Below, piece by piece: positions 1 to 9,984 of a stretch of DNA of 64,000 bases. How positions within the stretch are numbered: position 1 is the stretch's first letter; the number at the start of each line of letters is the position of its first letter. The position numbers were made by a program, and so were the translations under genes. The stretch comes from Aspidapion aeneum. Taxonomy: Eukaryota; Arthropoda; Insecta; Coleoptera; Brentidae. The stretch is from the NCBI GenBank assembly GCA_963576565.1, contig OY755039.1, positions 77,040,789 to 77,104,788 on the forward strand, in the 5' to 3' direction. The notes under the pieces were generated by a model. It did not search any database. It saw only the letters and a program-made list of their open reading frames with translations, and was not told the origin of the DNA.

Positions 1-510
1 CCGCGGACAATTTTTTTTGGTTAAAAAATTCAGAAATCTCCCTTAACCGGACGCGAACCTCTGACAACTGGACGGAGCGCTGCACCTCATGGGCATAAAT
101 ATTATGTAGTATGTTGGCAACAACGCACTCTGCATTCAGGGAATTACCTCTTTCCGTTTTAATTCGGAGACTGAATACTTCTCTCGCATTTACAAGATAT
201 TTTATTCGGTGGGACTGTGTGTTTGATTTTTATTGTGCAGTTGGGTAATAGTAATAGATTTCTGTGAAGTGGCGCCTAGTAAAAAACTTCTTAGTTTACG
301 TGAAAAAATGGAAGTTGTTAACGTTTCGGAGAAGGAACATCTATCAGCACGAAAGATCGCTGAAAAATTTAATATCAAAAAAACTCAATCAGCGGAAATT
401 GTTAATAAATGTATGTTAAAATTTCGCAGTTCCCTCTCATAAGCGGACACCTCCAATAACCGGACAAAATCGACGGAACCGTGAGTGTCCGCTTATAGGA
501 GGTTTCACTG
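1..510 (+). mobile_element. pogo/Tigger-like DNA transposon, cut by the window edge
   Basis: The right end reads ...GGAGGTTTCACTG followed by TA (511-512), as expected for a Tc1/mariner-pogo element with a TA target site. The subterminal motif with AACCGGAC and GCGGACAC occurs near both sides (about 50-60 and 445-500), so the left terminus should lie just before the window. The interior holds only a short helix-turn-helix fragment, so this is an internally deleted derivative that would need a transposase from elsewhere. Confidence 0.65.
233..442 (+). pseudogene. CENP-B/Tigger N-terminal helix-turn-helix fragment
   Basis: The 69-codon frame contains a KLLSLREKMEVV...ARKIAEKFNIKKTQ segment (roughly residues 18-52). 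This has the pattern of the first DNA-binding HTH of pogo/Tigger transposases and CENP-B, where a basic helix is followed by IA-x-KF-x-I-x-KTQ. A full transposase would be several hundred residues, with a second HTH and a DDE domain, and none of that follows. The frame stops at 442 and the sequence passes directly into the 3' terminal region, so the middle has been deleted. The first Met at 233 may not be the original start; the Met at 309 or an upstream exon is equally possible. Not expected to be functional. Confidence 0.6.
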
Positions 511-512
511 TA

Positions 513-1420
513 TATTTTGAATTTTAGTTCTTTACAATGCAGATAAAATTACATTAATTTAATTTATATTTACAAACTATAAACCACTACAGACTGCCTA
601 ATAAACTAAATATACCAAAAATTAAAACGAACTTGCAGTAGCACATATTTTTAGGCGAAACTTGTGAAAAAATGTTAATTTTTTCTAATATCACAAGATT
701 TATGTGAAATTTATATATTTATTTATGTTTATTTTATAATTTAATTGTTACAAAATAGTTGTGAAATTACCTACATATTCAAAGTAACGATAGTAACAAA
801 TATATAAAATTACTTAGTAGTCCAGTAACGATTATTAACGAGTATTCAAAAGAAACGAAAATCAACACATCTATCACCTGCTAAACTAGTTTTTCTTTAT
901 CCAAGCAGGCTACATTCCACAGTCCCCTAGTAAAAAAAATTAAGAGGCTCTTGCAAAAAAATCAACAGATTGCACAATTTTCTTTGGAAATTTAAAAAAT
1001 ATTTGTATATTTACGTGGCTTACCCGGCATTTTGTCATTGGTTGTGAAACTCAATTTATTTTGACAAAAATTTAAATTTTTTGGGCTTTCACTGTTTTTT
1101 GAATTTTCTCAGAAAAATGTAAATTTAATGTAATTTTATGGTTTAATTTTTATCCCAGGTGATTCTAATGCGCCTGTCTGAAATCCTTGTATTTCAGAGG
1201 AGTCCGAAACCAGTTTAGGTTGCTTGATGGAACGGAAAACTGACTGTCCGATAACAGTACAACGTCGACCTGGAACGCAAAAAAGATTTTTCGTACCGTT
1301 TTATGACCGTCGCACGCGTTGATGGAACGAACTTACTAAGTCGGCAGTTGGAACTTGGCCGGCTAACCAAAAAAAGTGTCACTTCCTGCAACAAACTTTG
1401 CACAGTCGCTCTTAAGGCCC
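513..1420. other. AT-rich spacer, no gene recognised
   Basis: There are no convincing coding frames here. A small hairpin, TCTGAAAT...ATTTCAGA, lies near 1178-1200. Otherwise I see only AT-rich unique-looking sequence. Confidence 0.5.
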
Positions 1421-3010
1421 AAATGGTCAATTGAAGGCCTTGGTGCAAAAACCGGCCACGTGCTAAAATTCAAATTCGTGCGAAAGGAAACAAAAACTGT
1501 CTGAATTTGAAATCAAACTTGCAACTGTGCCAAATTTTGGTTCTAATATAGATATTATTGGTATCTATTATAATATGGCCCAGTATAAAATTGACATTTT
1601 GTAAAAATCACACCAAAAATTACACAGGTACACAAAAAAATATTTTTTGAAAACTGCCCTGGTAGTTTTGACTGATTTTTATATTTTTTGTTGTGCTGAA
1701 TCCAAATCTGCCAACCGTTTTTCTCTATCAGATTTTTTGCTAGGGTTAAAGAGGTTTACGGGGTTTATAACTCAACCATGGTAAAATAAGTCTAATTTTA
1801 TTTACAAAAAAAAGCGACCGTATATTTTGAAATATAGTTAATGAATAAATATTATAATTTACAAACATACTACGGATATAAAACCTGATAGGCATCAATT
1901 GTTGTTCTGGCGGGATCGATTCTTCTTCCCCAGAATACTTGTTTTCGTTTGTTGGATTACGTCTTTTTCTTCTGGGGTTTTCCGCATCAACAACCAGCAG
2001 AAATCAGCCATCATATTGGTGATCCAACTTCCCTGATACCTTCTCCTTCGTCCGTGATATCTTGGTGAAACCTTTCACACTGTTCTTCACTATAGTCTCC
2101 CAAGTTTTCGGGGAAGTAGTCGCTGTGCAGGGTAAACGCATTTAACATCCGATCTACAGTAGCTTTGTAGTTGGCGTCCCTTCTGCTCTTCTCTTTGAAG
2201 GAGTCCCAGGTTTCTTTTTCCTTTACTGACATAGTTTCAGTGAATGATGTGTCAGCAATAAGTTTCCCTTCATTTCCTTTATTTTTCAAGTTGTATCCCT
2301 TCACATCGCAAGTGCAGAAATAACAGTCACCTCCGTGGTCTTTTTGTCTATGCCCTTTCAGACGCATTCCATAACGAAGTGGTTGTTTTTTTTTTTCTTT
2401 TAGCCATAAGCCATAAGTTCGACAAGTCTTACACACTTTGTGCGGAGCCCACGGTTTGTCCTGATCACCTAACTATAAACCGAAATAGGCGAAATATATT
2501 CTTTTAACAACTGCCGTTTTTTCAAGGTATATTCGCCGCATATTTAACAAAAATTGTCTGGAAAGTTTATTCAACCTCTATTAGCCATCACAACCACAGC
2601 ACTTGCAACACTGTATCACTTCCTAATAAAGCTCGATCACGACTAAGCCAACAACAAGTGAATACAAACTTGCCAGACACCCAAATAAACGCATGGACAG
2701 GTTTTTACAAGCTTATAAGAATAAACACATGTCTCTACTCGATATAAAGTCAAAACTAATAAACATATAGAACACTGACCTATTACTTTAAATGAGACCA
2801 TCCTGGTAACACTCATATGAAGCAAAAAAATCAATTTGGCGAAAAAACATGACGTGATGGATCTTTATGGGTAATTTTTCCGGATTCAGCACCCAAAAAT
2901 CAGGAACAGTGGAAAAATTGGGGGCAGTATACTTGTGTTATTTTTGAAAATTTGGACATGTCTGAACCTAAAAGTGCACGTGGCCGGTTATTGCACCAGG
3001 GTCTTCAATT
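1421..3010. mobile_element. Putative 1.6 kb element bounded by inverted repeats
   Basis: A segment containing ACCGGCCACGTGC near 1450-1463 recurs inverted near 2974-2990. The surrounding 40 bp (TTGAAG..C.TGGTGCAA.AACCGGCCACGTGC) also matches with few mismatches. The two arms flank a decayed gene on the minus strand. I could not define a clean target-site duplication, so the exact ends and superfamily are open. Confidence 0.4.
1902..2468 (-). pseudogene. Internally deleted gene of the arthropod 'SEEQGERFHQDI' family
   Basis: Reading the minus strand, the frame starts with GDQDKPWAPHKVCKTC and goes on to a DCYFC motif near 2310-2330. It then moves straight to a C-terminal region, HSDYFPENLGDYSEEQ-ERFHQDI (about 2050-2130). 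From memory of related arthropod and cnidarian predicted proteins, these two blocks are normally separated by several hundred residues, so the centre is missing. A one-base frameshift near 2030-2040 ends the 141-codon frame. In the next frame the family continues as YQGSW-TNMMADFCW and then a basic tail. The block usually found between the RMLNAF segment and the HSDYFPEN segment (a short hydrophobic/His segment) is also absent. The molecular function of the family is unknown to me; its repeated, inverted-repeat-bounded occurrence suggests a transposon passenger or transposon gene. Confidence 0.6.
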
Positions 3011-3130
3011 TAACTTAAGGAACTTTCAGGATTTTCGGTGCAGACACCCTATAAAGGGGAAAAGTTCTGCAAAATATAGGCAAGATTGGTATAGATTTAT
3101 AGGTTTTTGATGGTGACAAATCTAAAAAAA

Positions 3131-3803
3131 TACTCTGCCAATATATGGGCCTCTACTATAGTTATAGTGTATGTGTGAGCTAATATAACTAAAAACTGAA
3201 ATATATTTTATTCAAATCCAGACTAAATTACCTTTTGTTTGATACCACACAAGTCATGTTTTGACTTAAACTCAAATTTTTGAAATCTACCCCCACCCCT
3301 AAAAAAACAAAAACTAAAATGTATTTTGTTAAACTCCGGACTCAATTACCTTTCTTTGGATATCAAACACGCCATATTTTCACTTAAACTCTAATTTTTG
3401 AAATATACCCCCACCCTTTTTTTTAAATAAATTAAAATGTATTTTGTTTAACTCCAGACTCAATTACCTTTCGTTTGATATCACACACGCCATATTTTCA
3501 CATAAACTCCAATTTTTGAAATATACCCCCACTCTTTTACTTGGTTTGTATTCGGTGGATTTTGTTCATTTTTAAATGGGACCATCTCGACCCAAGACCC
3601 AGCCTAGGTACCAAATTTCATTAAAATCGGCCAAGCGGTTTTTGAGTTATGCGTGTTGGTCGTTACAGACAGACAGACAGACATACAGACAGACAGACAG
3701 ACGGCGCAACAAAAAAGTTTCAAAATCATCTGAGACGCAAAGATATATAAAAAATTTTGAAATCGGAGCAACTTTTATAGTATAGTATATGTGTGAGCTA
3801 AAA
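3131..3803 (+). repeat. Family-a repeat, copy A
   Basis: Layout from left to right: the ACTCTGCCAATATATGGG end, a partly deleted hairpin, about three ~119 bp monomers (each with ATTACCTTTCGTTTGATATC and a C-rich ACCCCCACCC stretch), a conserved spacer, a (CAGA)n tract at 3667-3703, and the other hairpin end GTATATGTGTGAGCTA. Both terminal hairpins have lost one arm compared with copies B, C and D. The short frames over the CAGA tract (Cys/Val/Ser-rich) are repeat artefacts. Confidence 0.75.
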
Positions 3804-3989
3804 ATATTTACAATATTAATATATTTCAAGCTAGTTGGATAACTCCCTGGTGGCAGAGGGTGAAACTCTTATTTTTATTGATTTTATGGAAAAATCTATA
3901 CAATTTTGAGTTACACGTTAAAATAGTTATCTCAAATCTATTTAAATAGGTAACTTAAGTAAACTTATAAAGTTATTTTAATTGAATTA

Positions 3990-4313
3990 AAATTTTTGCA
4001 AATTGCTTGCAAAACTTGGTGCCTATCTTTTATTTTGACATTATGCTTCACAGGTTTTACAAGCAGCAGTACAAAGCAGACCATTCCGATTGCACAAACA
4101 TCTTAAAGATGCACAATCAGAATTGCATCCATATCTATGAAGTGACCGTTATTCATCCCAAATATTTATCTAAGTTGACCATAAAAGCCTCCATCTCTTG
4201 GACTCCAAGATAATGGAGAAATTGGGTGATCACTTTGATTTGAATCGACTCATCCTCCCCAAATCTGGCCTGCTTGATAAGAAGCTCTTAAAGTATGCTG
4301 ATGTAGGGTTAAC
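3990..4313 (-). pseudogene. Remnant of a repeated gene family with QHTLRASYQAG motif (copy 1)
   Basis: On the minus strand 4262-4310 reads TLHQHTLRASYQAGQIWG. Further downstream (about 4040-4115) a cysteine-rich stretch, RCLCNRNGLLCTAACKTC, appears. In predicted arthropod and cnidarian proteins I recall, a QHTLRASYQAG-W motif precedes a Cys-rich tail of this CxCxxxGLxCTxxC type, so the order fits. Stops and indels break the frame everywhere between. The same family occurs on the opposite strand at 5107-5337 plus 6799-6890, making a divergent pair around repeat copy B. Function unknown. Confidence 0.45.
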
Positions 4314-4382
4314 TTGATGTCAACATCTTCTGTTTCTTGAACTGCATATAGCCAAATTTTGTTTAATTTAGGCAAGTCACAT

Positions 4383-5091
4383 TTTAGCTCACACATATAC
4401 TATACTATAGTAGTGTGAGCTATGGTGATCCTAATTTTTTCGAGAAAAAAAAAGTTGCTCCGATTTCAAAATTTTTTATATATCTTTGCGTTTCAGATGA
4501 TTTCGAAACTTTTTTGTTGCGCCGTCTGTCTGTCTGTCTGTCTGTCTGTATGTCTGTCTGTCTGTCTGTATGTCTGTCTGTAACGACCAACGCGCATAAC
4601 TCAGAAACCGCTTGGCCGCTTTTTAATAAATTTGGTACCTAGGCTGGGTCTTGGGTCGAGATGGTCCCATTTAAAAATGAATAAAATCCACCGAACACAA
4701 GCGAAATAATATGGCGTGTGTGATATCAAACGAAAGGTAATTGAGTCTGGAGTTAAACAAAATACATTTCAGTTTTTTCTCTTAAAAGGGTGGGGGTAGA
4801 TTTCAAAAATTAGAGTTTACGTGAAAATATGGTGTGTGTGATATCAAACGAAAGGTAATTGAGTCCGGAGTTAAACAAAATACATTTTAGTTTTTGTTTT
4901 TTTAAGAGTGGGGGTATATTTCAAAAATTTCAGTTTAAGTCAAAACATGGCTTGTGTGGTATCAAACGAAAGGTAATTTAGTCTGGAGTTGAATAAAATA
5001 TATTTCAGTTTTTAGTTATATTAGCTCACACGTACACTATAACTATAATACCTAGTGTGAGCTTAGGGGCCCATATATTGGCAGAGTATTT
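4383..5091 (-). repeat. Family-a repeat, copy B
   Basis: This is inverted relative to copy A, 580 bp away. The left end is a hairpin with AGCTCACAC/GTGTGAGCT arms (4387-4420). It is followed by a GAGAAAAAAAAAGTTGC spacer, a (GTCT)n tract at 4526-4580, the conserved CGCATAACTCAGAAACCGC segment, three ~119 bp monomers, and a second hairpin near 5025-5062. The unit ends in GGCAGAGTA. Confidence 0.75.
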
Positions 5092-5106
5092 TTGCTTTGC
5101 ACTAAA

Positions 5107-5337
5107 GGCAGCCTTACATCAGCATACTTTAAGAGCTTCTTATCAAGCAGGATAGACTTGGAAATGTGTCCAATTAAATCAATGGGATTCACCGCCTTCT
5201 AACTAAAAATGAATGATGAGGGCCTTTATGGTCCACTAAGCTAAATATTTGTGATGAATCTCGGTCACCTGATAGCACGGATCACCTTTAGGTGATCCGT
5301 GCTGATAGATTTGGACACAATTCTGATTGTGCATCTC
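5107..5337 (+). pseudogene. QHTLRASYQAG family remnant (copy 2, first part)
   Basis: The plus strand at 5107-5150 reads KAALHQHTLRASYQAG and then decays. The continuation resumes at 6799 (RCLCKQIGL-P, then a shifted C-R-G-E-F-Q-N-K-C stretch to about 6890), on the far side of the inserted element 5341-6795. Copies 1 and 2 are roughly inverted repeats of each other over 200 bp, so they can form a cruciform around family-a copy B. Not functional; family function unknown. Confidence 0.45.
5274..5303. repeat. 30 bp perfect palindrome inserted in a gene remnant
   Basis: The arm AGCACGGATCACCT (5274-5287) is exactly complementary to 5290-5303, with a 2-base centre. The homologous arm at 4120-4145 lacks it, and it is flanked by short TGATA/ATCA-type repeats, which suggests an insertion. 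Confidence 0.7.
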
Positions 5338-5676
5338 TAAAGCCCGGTCTACACATAACATTTTACCTTGCTTCTTGCCTGTTACTCAAAAGGGCTCTGG
5401 AACGAAATAGCGATGTACAAAATAGCGACTATTAAAACAGCGGTATCGAAATAACGACAAACAAAATAGCGATGTAATGAAAAGGCGACTATCAAAATAG
5501 CGATGTTAAAAAATAGCGATGTAACAAAATAGCGATTGTAACAAAATAGCGATGTAACAAAAAAGCGACTATCAAAAAAGCGATGAAACAAAATAGCGAC
5601 TATCAAAATAGCGATATTTCGGTTCCGTTTTGGCATATAGCTCGACTAAAGGGTTTCTTTCTAAGAAATATTTTCA

Positions 5677-5950
5677 AAAAAAAACTTTCCTGACTTTTTT
5701 CCCGGGATCCTAAAGGGTGTGAATCCGAACCGAACCGAACCGAACCGAACCGAACCGAAACGACCCAAACTGAGCGAACCGAACCGAACCAGCATATTTT
5801 TTCAAAAAAAACTCTCCAGACTTCTTTTCCGGAATCCTAGAGAGTATGAATCCGAACCGAATCGAATTCGGTTCAGATCGGTTAGGTTCGGTTCGGATTC
5901 ACACCCTCTAGGATCCCGGAAAAGAATCAGGAAAGTTTTTTTTTTTTAAT
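5677..5950. repeat. Inner palindrome with CGAAC pentamer runs
   Basis: 5677-5725 (AAACTTTCCTGACTTTTTTC..., GGGTGTGAATCCG) pairs with 5897-5950. Between them are (GAACC)n runs at 5727-5758 and their complement near 5862-5897, centred on GAATTC near 5864. Confidence 0.65.
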
Positions 5951-6050
5951 AAGCTGGTTTAGTCAAAATAGGATATAATAGCGCATTTCGGTTCTTTTCG
6001 GTTTGGATTGATTTGATTCGATTCGGTTTGGTTTGATTTGGTATTTTGAT

Positions 6051-6190
6051 ACATCGCCATTTTCATACATCGCTATTTTGATACATCGCTATTTTGATAC
6101 ATCGCTATTTTGATACATCGCTATTTTGATACATCGCTATTTTGATACATCGCTATTTTGATACATCGCTATTTTGATTGTCGCTATTTT
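6051..6190 (+). repeat. 16 bp tandem repeat TTTTGATACATCGCTA
   Basis: Seven or more near-identical 16 bp units lie head to tail within the right arm of the foldback. There are no spacers, so it is not a CRISPR array. Confidence 0.85.
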
Positions 6191-6710
6191 GGTTGTCGCT
6201 ATTTTGATATATCGCTATTTTAATTGTCGCTATTTTGATACATCGCTATTTTGATATGTCGCTGTTTTGTTACAAACGCTATTTTGATACATCGCTATTT
6301 TGATAGTCGCTCTTTCATTACATCGCTATTTTGAACGTCGCTATTTTGTACATCGTTATTTCGTTCCAGAGCCCCGTTTCAGTAGCTAAATATAGTTTTT
6401 AACTAGTTTTTCAAAATGTTGTGCTGATTTAGTTTGGTAATGTCCCCTGAAGATGTAAGTTTCTGCTTACGAAACATGTCGGGACTATTTATTTAAAACA
6501 AATTACAAATTAGTGGAGCAAGACAAAAACCGGTTTGATTTCCTAAAAAATTATCTTATCTAATGTCGGACGTTTCGTATACCAACTTCTAAGTTGCACT
6601 CGAAAGGAATTAAAATTATATGCACTACCACAAGAAATGTCGCTAAAACTGACGTTTTACCGGAAACAAAGCCTCAGTTCAGGCAAAACGTACGTTTTAT
6701 TGACTACACG

Positions 6711-6781
6711 AAAGGTTTTGCCTGATCCGTTTTGACTGACGTTTTACTTGATCAGGTAAAACGGATCAGGCAAAACCTTAT
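6711..6781. repeat. Hairpin at the right end of the 5341-6795 element
   Basis: AGGTTTTGCCTGATCCGTTTT (from 6712) is complementary to AAAACGGATCAGGCAAAACC (to 6780), with a ~24-base loop. It is a subterminal stem of the Harbinger-type element. The short plus frame crossing it (6732-6956) is not a gene. Confidence 0.75.
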
Positions 6782-6889
6782 GTGTAGATCCCGCTTAAGA
6801 TGTTTGTGCAAACAAATTGGCCTGCCATATATCCTGCGTTTAAAACCTGTAGAGGAGAATTTCAAAATAAATGTAGACACTCAAGTTTT

Positions 6890-7189
6890 CCAAGCAAGTA
6901 GCAAAAAGTACTATATACTTTATTATTTTTTAGACAAGATTACCAAAAACTTCTAAAAGGAAGTGAGGACGAATATGATGTTATAGTTTAACAGCATTTC
7001 TTGGAGCCGTTTAGTAACAATACATATTATTTAATTAAGCAAGCGATACCTACTTAAAATCAACCCTATAGATTATTAGTTTGATTCACCCCACCATAAC
7101 AATATAACTATATGTAAGAACAGTTTTTAAATAATTTTTAATGGTCGAATTCCTATAGAACCAAGCCAACATCGTCACAACTCAAAATA
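6890..7189. other. No feature recognised
   Basis: AT-rich sequence with no supported coding frame or repeat. Confidence 0.4.
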
Positions 7190-7675
7190 AATGGATCCAT
7201 GACGGATCTGATACCTTTCTAGCCCATTAGCACACTCCAAGTAAACTCTATGCCATATTAAAATCCTTGAAAACAGTTTTTTGTAAATATCTCAGACACG
7301 AAAGCTCCTATAAAGTTTTTGGTTATAACACAAATTATTGAGAAAAATATGTTTTACAATATTCCGAAAACCGTATATTGATGCGATACTCCGTTAAAAA
7401 GTTAGCTTATTTTTAATTTTATCACTGTCAAGAAACCTTAGCCTCAATGGATTTTGATTCAAATCTAATCAGCTCATTACAGTGTCGAACACTATTTTAG
7501 CGGTTTAGGACCTATCGTGTTACGGACAGACATACACACACACCCACACACACAGACGTCACGCCGATATTGCTAAGATAGGTCCAAATACACCCAAATA
7601 ACATATTCTCTGCGTTATCTCAAAAAAAATTTTCGTCGAAAGAAAGAATAGCCATTGCTGCGCTGGCTAGGAAGG
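7190..7675 (-). repeat. Family-b repeat, copy 1
   Basis: On the minus strand it contains GAGATAACGC..., a (GT)n tract (7525-7553), then CGTAACACGATAGGTCCTAAACCGC, and later CATATTTTTCTCAATAATTTG and ATATTTACAAAAAACTG blocks. It matches 9985-10445 over its length, and parts of it recur at 11120-11305 and 14210-14345. Confidence 0.7.
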
Positions 7676-7819
7676 TAAAAATATTCAGTTAAACACCCCA
7701 TGTATATTTTCTCCTTTCCCCAACCTGGAGGGCCTGGTGAAAGTTCCACCACTGGTTAACACAATCTATAACACCCAGACAAAAAATAAATTAAGGCACA
7801 ATTAGTTTATTTTCTATTA

Positions 7820-8183
7820 CTCCTGATTTATAAGTTGCCGTGCGTTAAAGTTGGGCAAAGTTCGGCCTTGCCGTTCGCAAAAGTTGGAGATAATTCATCT
7901 TTATCTTTCGCCGTCAGAGATTCGTAGTCGGCCACGTACGTCACACTTAGTTGGTTTATTTTTGTATTTTCCTTTTATCTTTTTTTTTGTTTATGACAAA
8001 TGCTAAGTCAGAAAAGGTTAGAGGCTCCATTTTAAACAAAAAAAACTATGAAAAAAACAATTTTTTTAGGTTATTATTACCGAACCGTTGCGAACGGAAG
8101 ACGGCAACCTATAAATGCTAAAATCCGTCTACGAACTGTGAACCGTGAACGTCAACCGTGAACGGCAACTTATAAATCAGGGG
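7820..8183. mobile_element. MITE with TTA duplication (PIF/Harbinger-like)
   Basis: Inverted ends are C-T/C-CCTGATTTATAAGTTGCCGT at 7820 and the complement at 8183. TTA precedes (7817-7819) and follows (8184-8186). The interior is non-coding, with G/C-richer motifs such as GAACCGTGAACG. Confidence 0.65.
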
Positions 8184-8585
8184 TTACGACCGTATAGATA
8201 TCGCCATAAAAAAAACACCTTCAAAAAGGGATTTTCACCCACTACTACCACAAGGAGGTATCCAAATATTATTAAATACATTTTTTTGGAGTTTTCACCC
8301 TCGAAAACAATAAAACCGTACCAATGTCGATACAACCTTTGATTTTTTATTTCGGCTAAACATCGCATATATTTTTCTCCTTCCCTTATCCCCTAATACC
8401 TGGTAGGCATTGGCGTAGCTAGCCTTGCTTTTCAGGGGGGGGCGTGGCCCCGGTCTATCTTGAACAAAAAGCAAACATAGGTTTTAAAGAGTCGTGCAAA
8501 GTGTGCAATGAATAAAAAAAAATACGCGCATTAAATGTTCTAATATTTTAATATAACAAATTTAATAATACATTTACCAACTTAT

Positions 8586-9050
8586 TTATATGTATACACA
8601 GAAAGTATGTAATTCAGCAATTTTACAAAGAAAGTTTTCTACGTCGCTGACTGAAAGCGTCACACTGTCTAAGTCGACCTCAACATCTTTTTCTATGAAT
8701 AACAATGACAAACCTGAGTGTCTTTTTTGAGTCATAGTTGTTCTAAGCCAATTAAAAACTCTCCTCATGGCAGAGAAAGACCTCTCGCAAGTTGCACTTG
8801 AAATTGGAAGAATACTCGCAACTTTAAAAAGTTGGTAGATGTTTGGATAGGTGTTTTCTGCTATATGTTGTTTGATAGAATCATGACCAACAGTTTGATT
8901 TAACCGAAAAATACATTTCTTTAAAACGGTCATTTCTGCTCTTAGAGTAGAAGTATTAATATTAAAAATTTCCCGGTATTGCTCGACGAATTTATTCCAT
9001 TTAACGACGTGGGAAAACTTAATATGAAAATGGTTATGAAATTGTCACCA
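8586..9050 (-). pseudogene. hAT transposase C-terminal (dimerisation) fragment, ZMYM1-like
   Basis: The ATG-initiated frame covers 8933-8586 (115 codons), but the same frame is open back to about 9050 and reads HVVKWNKFVEQYREIFN before that Met. The segment YPNIYQLFKVASILPISSAT-CERSFSAMRRVFNWLR (about residues 28-62) is the hallmark hAT C-terminal motif, with ERSFS-x-x-R and a following L-R-x-x-M. In intact transposases it mediates dimerisation and contributes to the RNase H-like catalytic fold. The N-terminal zinc finger and most of the catalytic core are absent. The fragment lies inside an element with hAT ends, supporting its origin. Truncated, so catalytically dead, although the dimerisation surface appears conserved. 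Confidence 0.8.
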
Positions 9051-9275
9051 AAATCGGAAAATTTTCATAAGACACTAAACGCTAACCTCAAAAAAACTAA
9101 AAAGATTATTATATTTATTTTAGAAAAACAGTTTAAAAAGGTCTTTTATAACCTTACGACATCTACAACCCGATTTCGGAAACAGAGGGGCAAAGGTCGC
9201 TGTCTTTATTAAATGCGAAATTTAACTTACACTTCTATAATATTTTACAAGATGTCGCCAATATGTATGAAATAT

Positions 9276-9341
9276 TAGGGTCACTGCATCACGAAGACGT
9301 AGTGTCTTCTTACGCCAGGCTTCCAGGATGCAGTGACCCTA
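9276..9341. mobile_element. 66 bp miniature hAT with perfect 15 bp TIRs
   Basis: TAGGGTCACTGCATC (9276-9290) is exactly complementary to 9327-9341. TGAAATAT precedes (9268-9275) and follows (9342-9349). Only 36 bp separate the two repeats. It is inserted in the hAT element 8408-9655. Confidence 0.85.
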
Positions 9342-9663
9342 TGAAATATTCAATATGCATAATTATGTTTAAATTTAAAAAATATTTTCGGGAAATTGCA
9401 TAAGTACAGAAAAGTTACCGATAATTTAAAGAGAAAAAGCCTAATTCCGCAAGACAAGGGCTTTTTCCTGAAATGTAAACATTATCTGAATGATTTTAAA
9501 TTTTAATGCACCTATTTTATTTGAATATTTCCCAAATAATAATAGAAAAGTATGTATTTTCAGCGTCATGTTCTTTTACTAGTAGTCGGTAGGGGAGGCC
9601 TAAAATATCTTAGGGGGGGCCTGAGGGACTTCAGGGGGGGCCAGGCCCGCCAATGCTGGTAGG

Positions 9664-9984
9664 AGTTCCACTATAGATATACAAAGTGTCCGAGACCTAA
9701 AGTTACTAATTTTCAATATTTAAGTTAAGTATTTAGTGGATAGGCCTAATATAAGATTTGTTGTAATTTCTTCTTTGGCTTAATAAACACCTTCATCATC
9801 ATTTAAACAGATTAGAGATAACTAATTCAGCATGTAACTCAAAATTTTATATAATTTTCATAAACTCAATAAAAATAAGGGTACACCGCACCATCAGGCT
9901 CGGCTATGTAACGCTCATTCGGGTGAAGTCGACTCGAGTCGACTAACTGTGAGAAGAACATTCAGCGAGCGATATGATGATGCA
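9664..9984. other. Spacer with an 18 bp palindrome
   Basis: There is no supported gene. AGTCGACTCGAGTCGACT at 9927-9944 is a perfect self-complementary 18-mer. Confidence 0.5.

Larger units (their letters stand above)
5392..6374. mobile_element. Foldback element with tandem-repeat arms
   Basis: The ends GGGCTCTGGAACGAAATA and its complement are inverted. Both arms consist of degenerate copies of AAAATAGCGATGTA/ATC (left, 5400-5630) and the complement TTTTGATACATCGCTA (right, 6045-6365). The centre is a second palindrome. Long inverted arms made of short tandem repeats resemble the FB class of Drosophila; that assignment is by structure only. Confidence 0.6.
5341..6795. mobile_element. PIF/Harbinger-type element with TAA target duplication
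   Basis: The termini AGCCCGGTCTACACATAA (left) and the complement of AGCGGGATCTACACATAA (right) form imperfect inverted repeats. TAA stands at 5338-5340 and again at 6796-6798, the 3 bp duplication typical of PIF/Harbinger. The element splits gene remnant copy 2, whose coding similarity resumes exactly after 6795. It carries no transposase and contains a nested foldback (5392-6374). Confidence 0.6.
8408..9655 (-). mobile_element. hAT element with 8 bp target duplication
   Basis: CTGGTAGG occurs at 8400-8407 and again at 9656-9663, the 8 bp duplication of hAT elements. The ends CATTGGCG.../...CGCCAATG are inverted and are followed by G-runs on both sides, giving TIR similarity of about 20-30 bp with gaps. 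A hAT dimerisation-domain remnant lies inside on the minus strand, and a second, 66 bp hAT sits at 9276-9341. Probably non-autonomous now. Confidence 0.85.

Noticed and set aside
6051..6190. Regular 16 bp repeats that could be taken for a CRISPR array
   Set aside because: No spacers between units and a eukaryotic transposon context.
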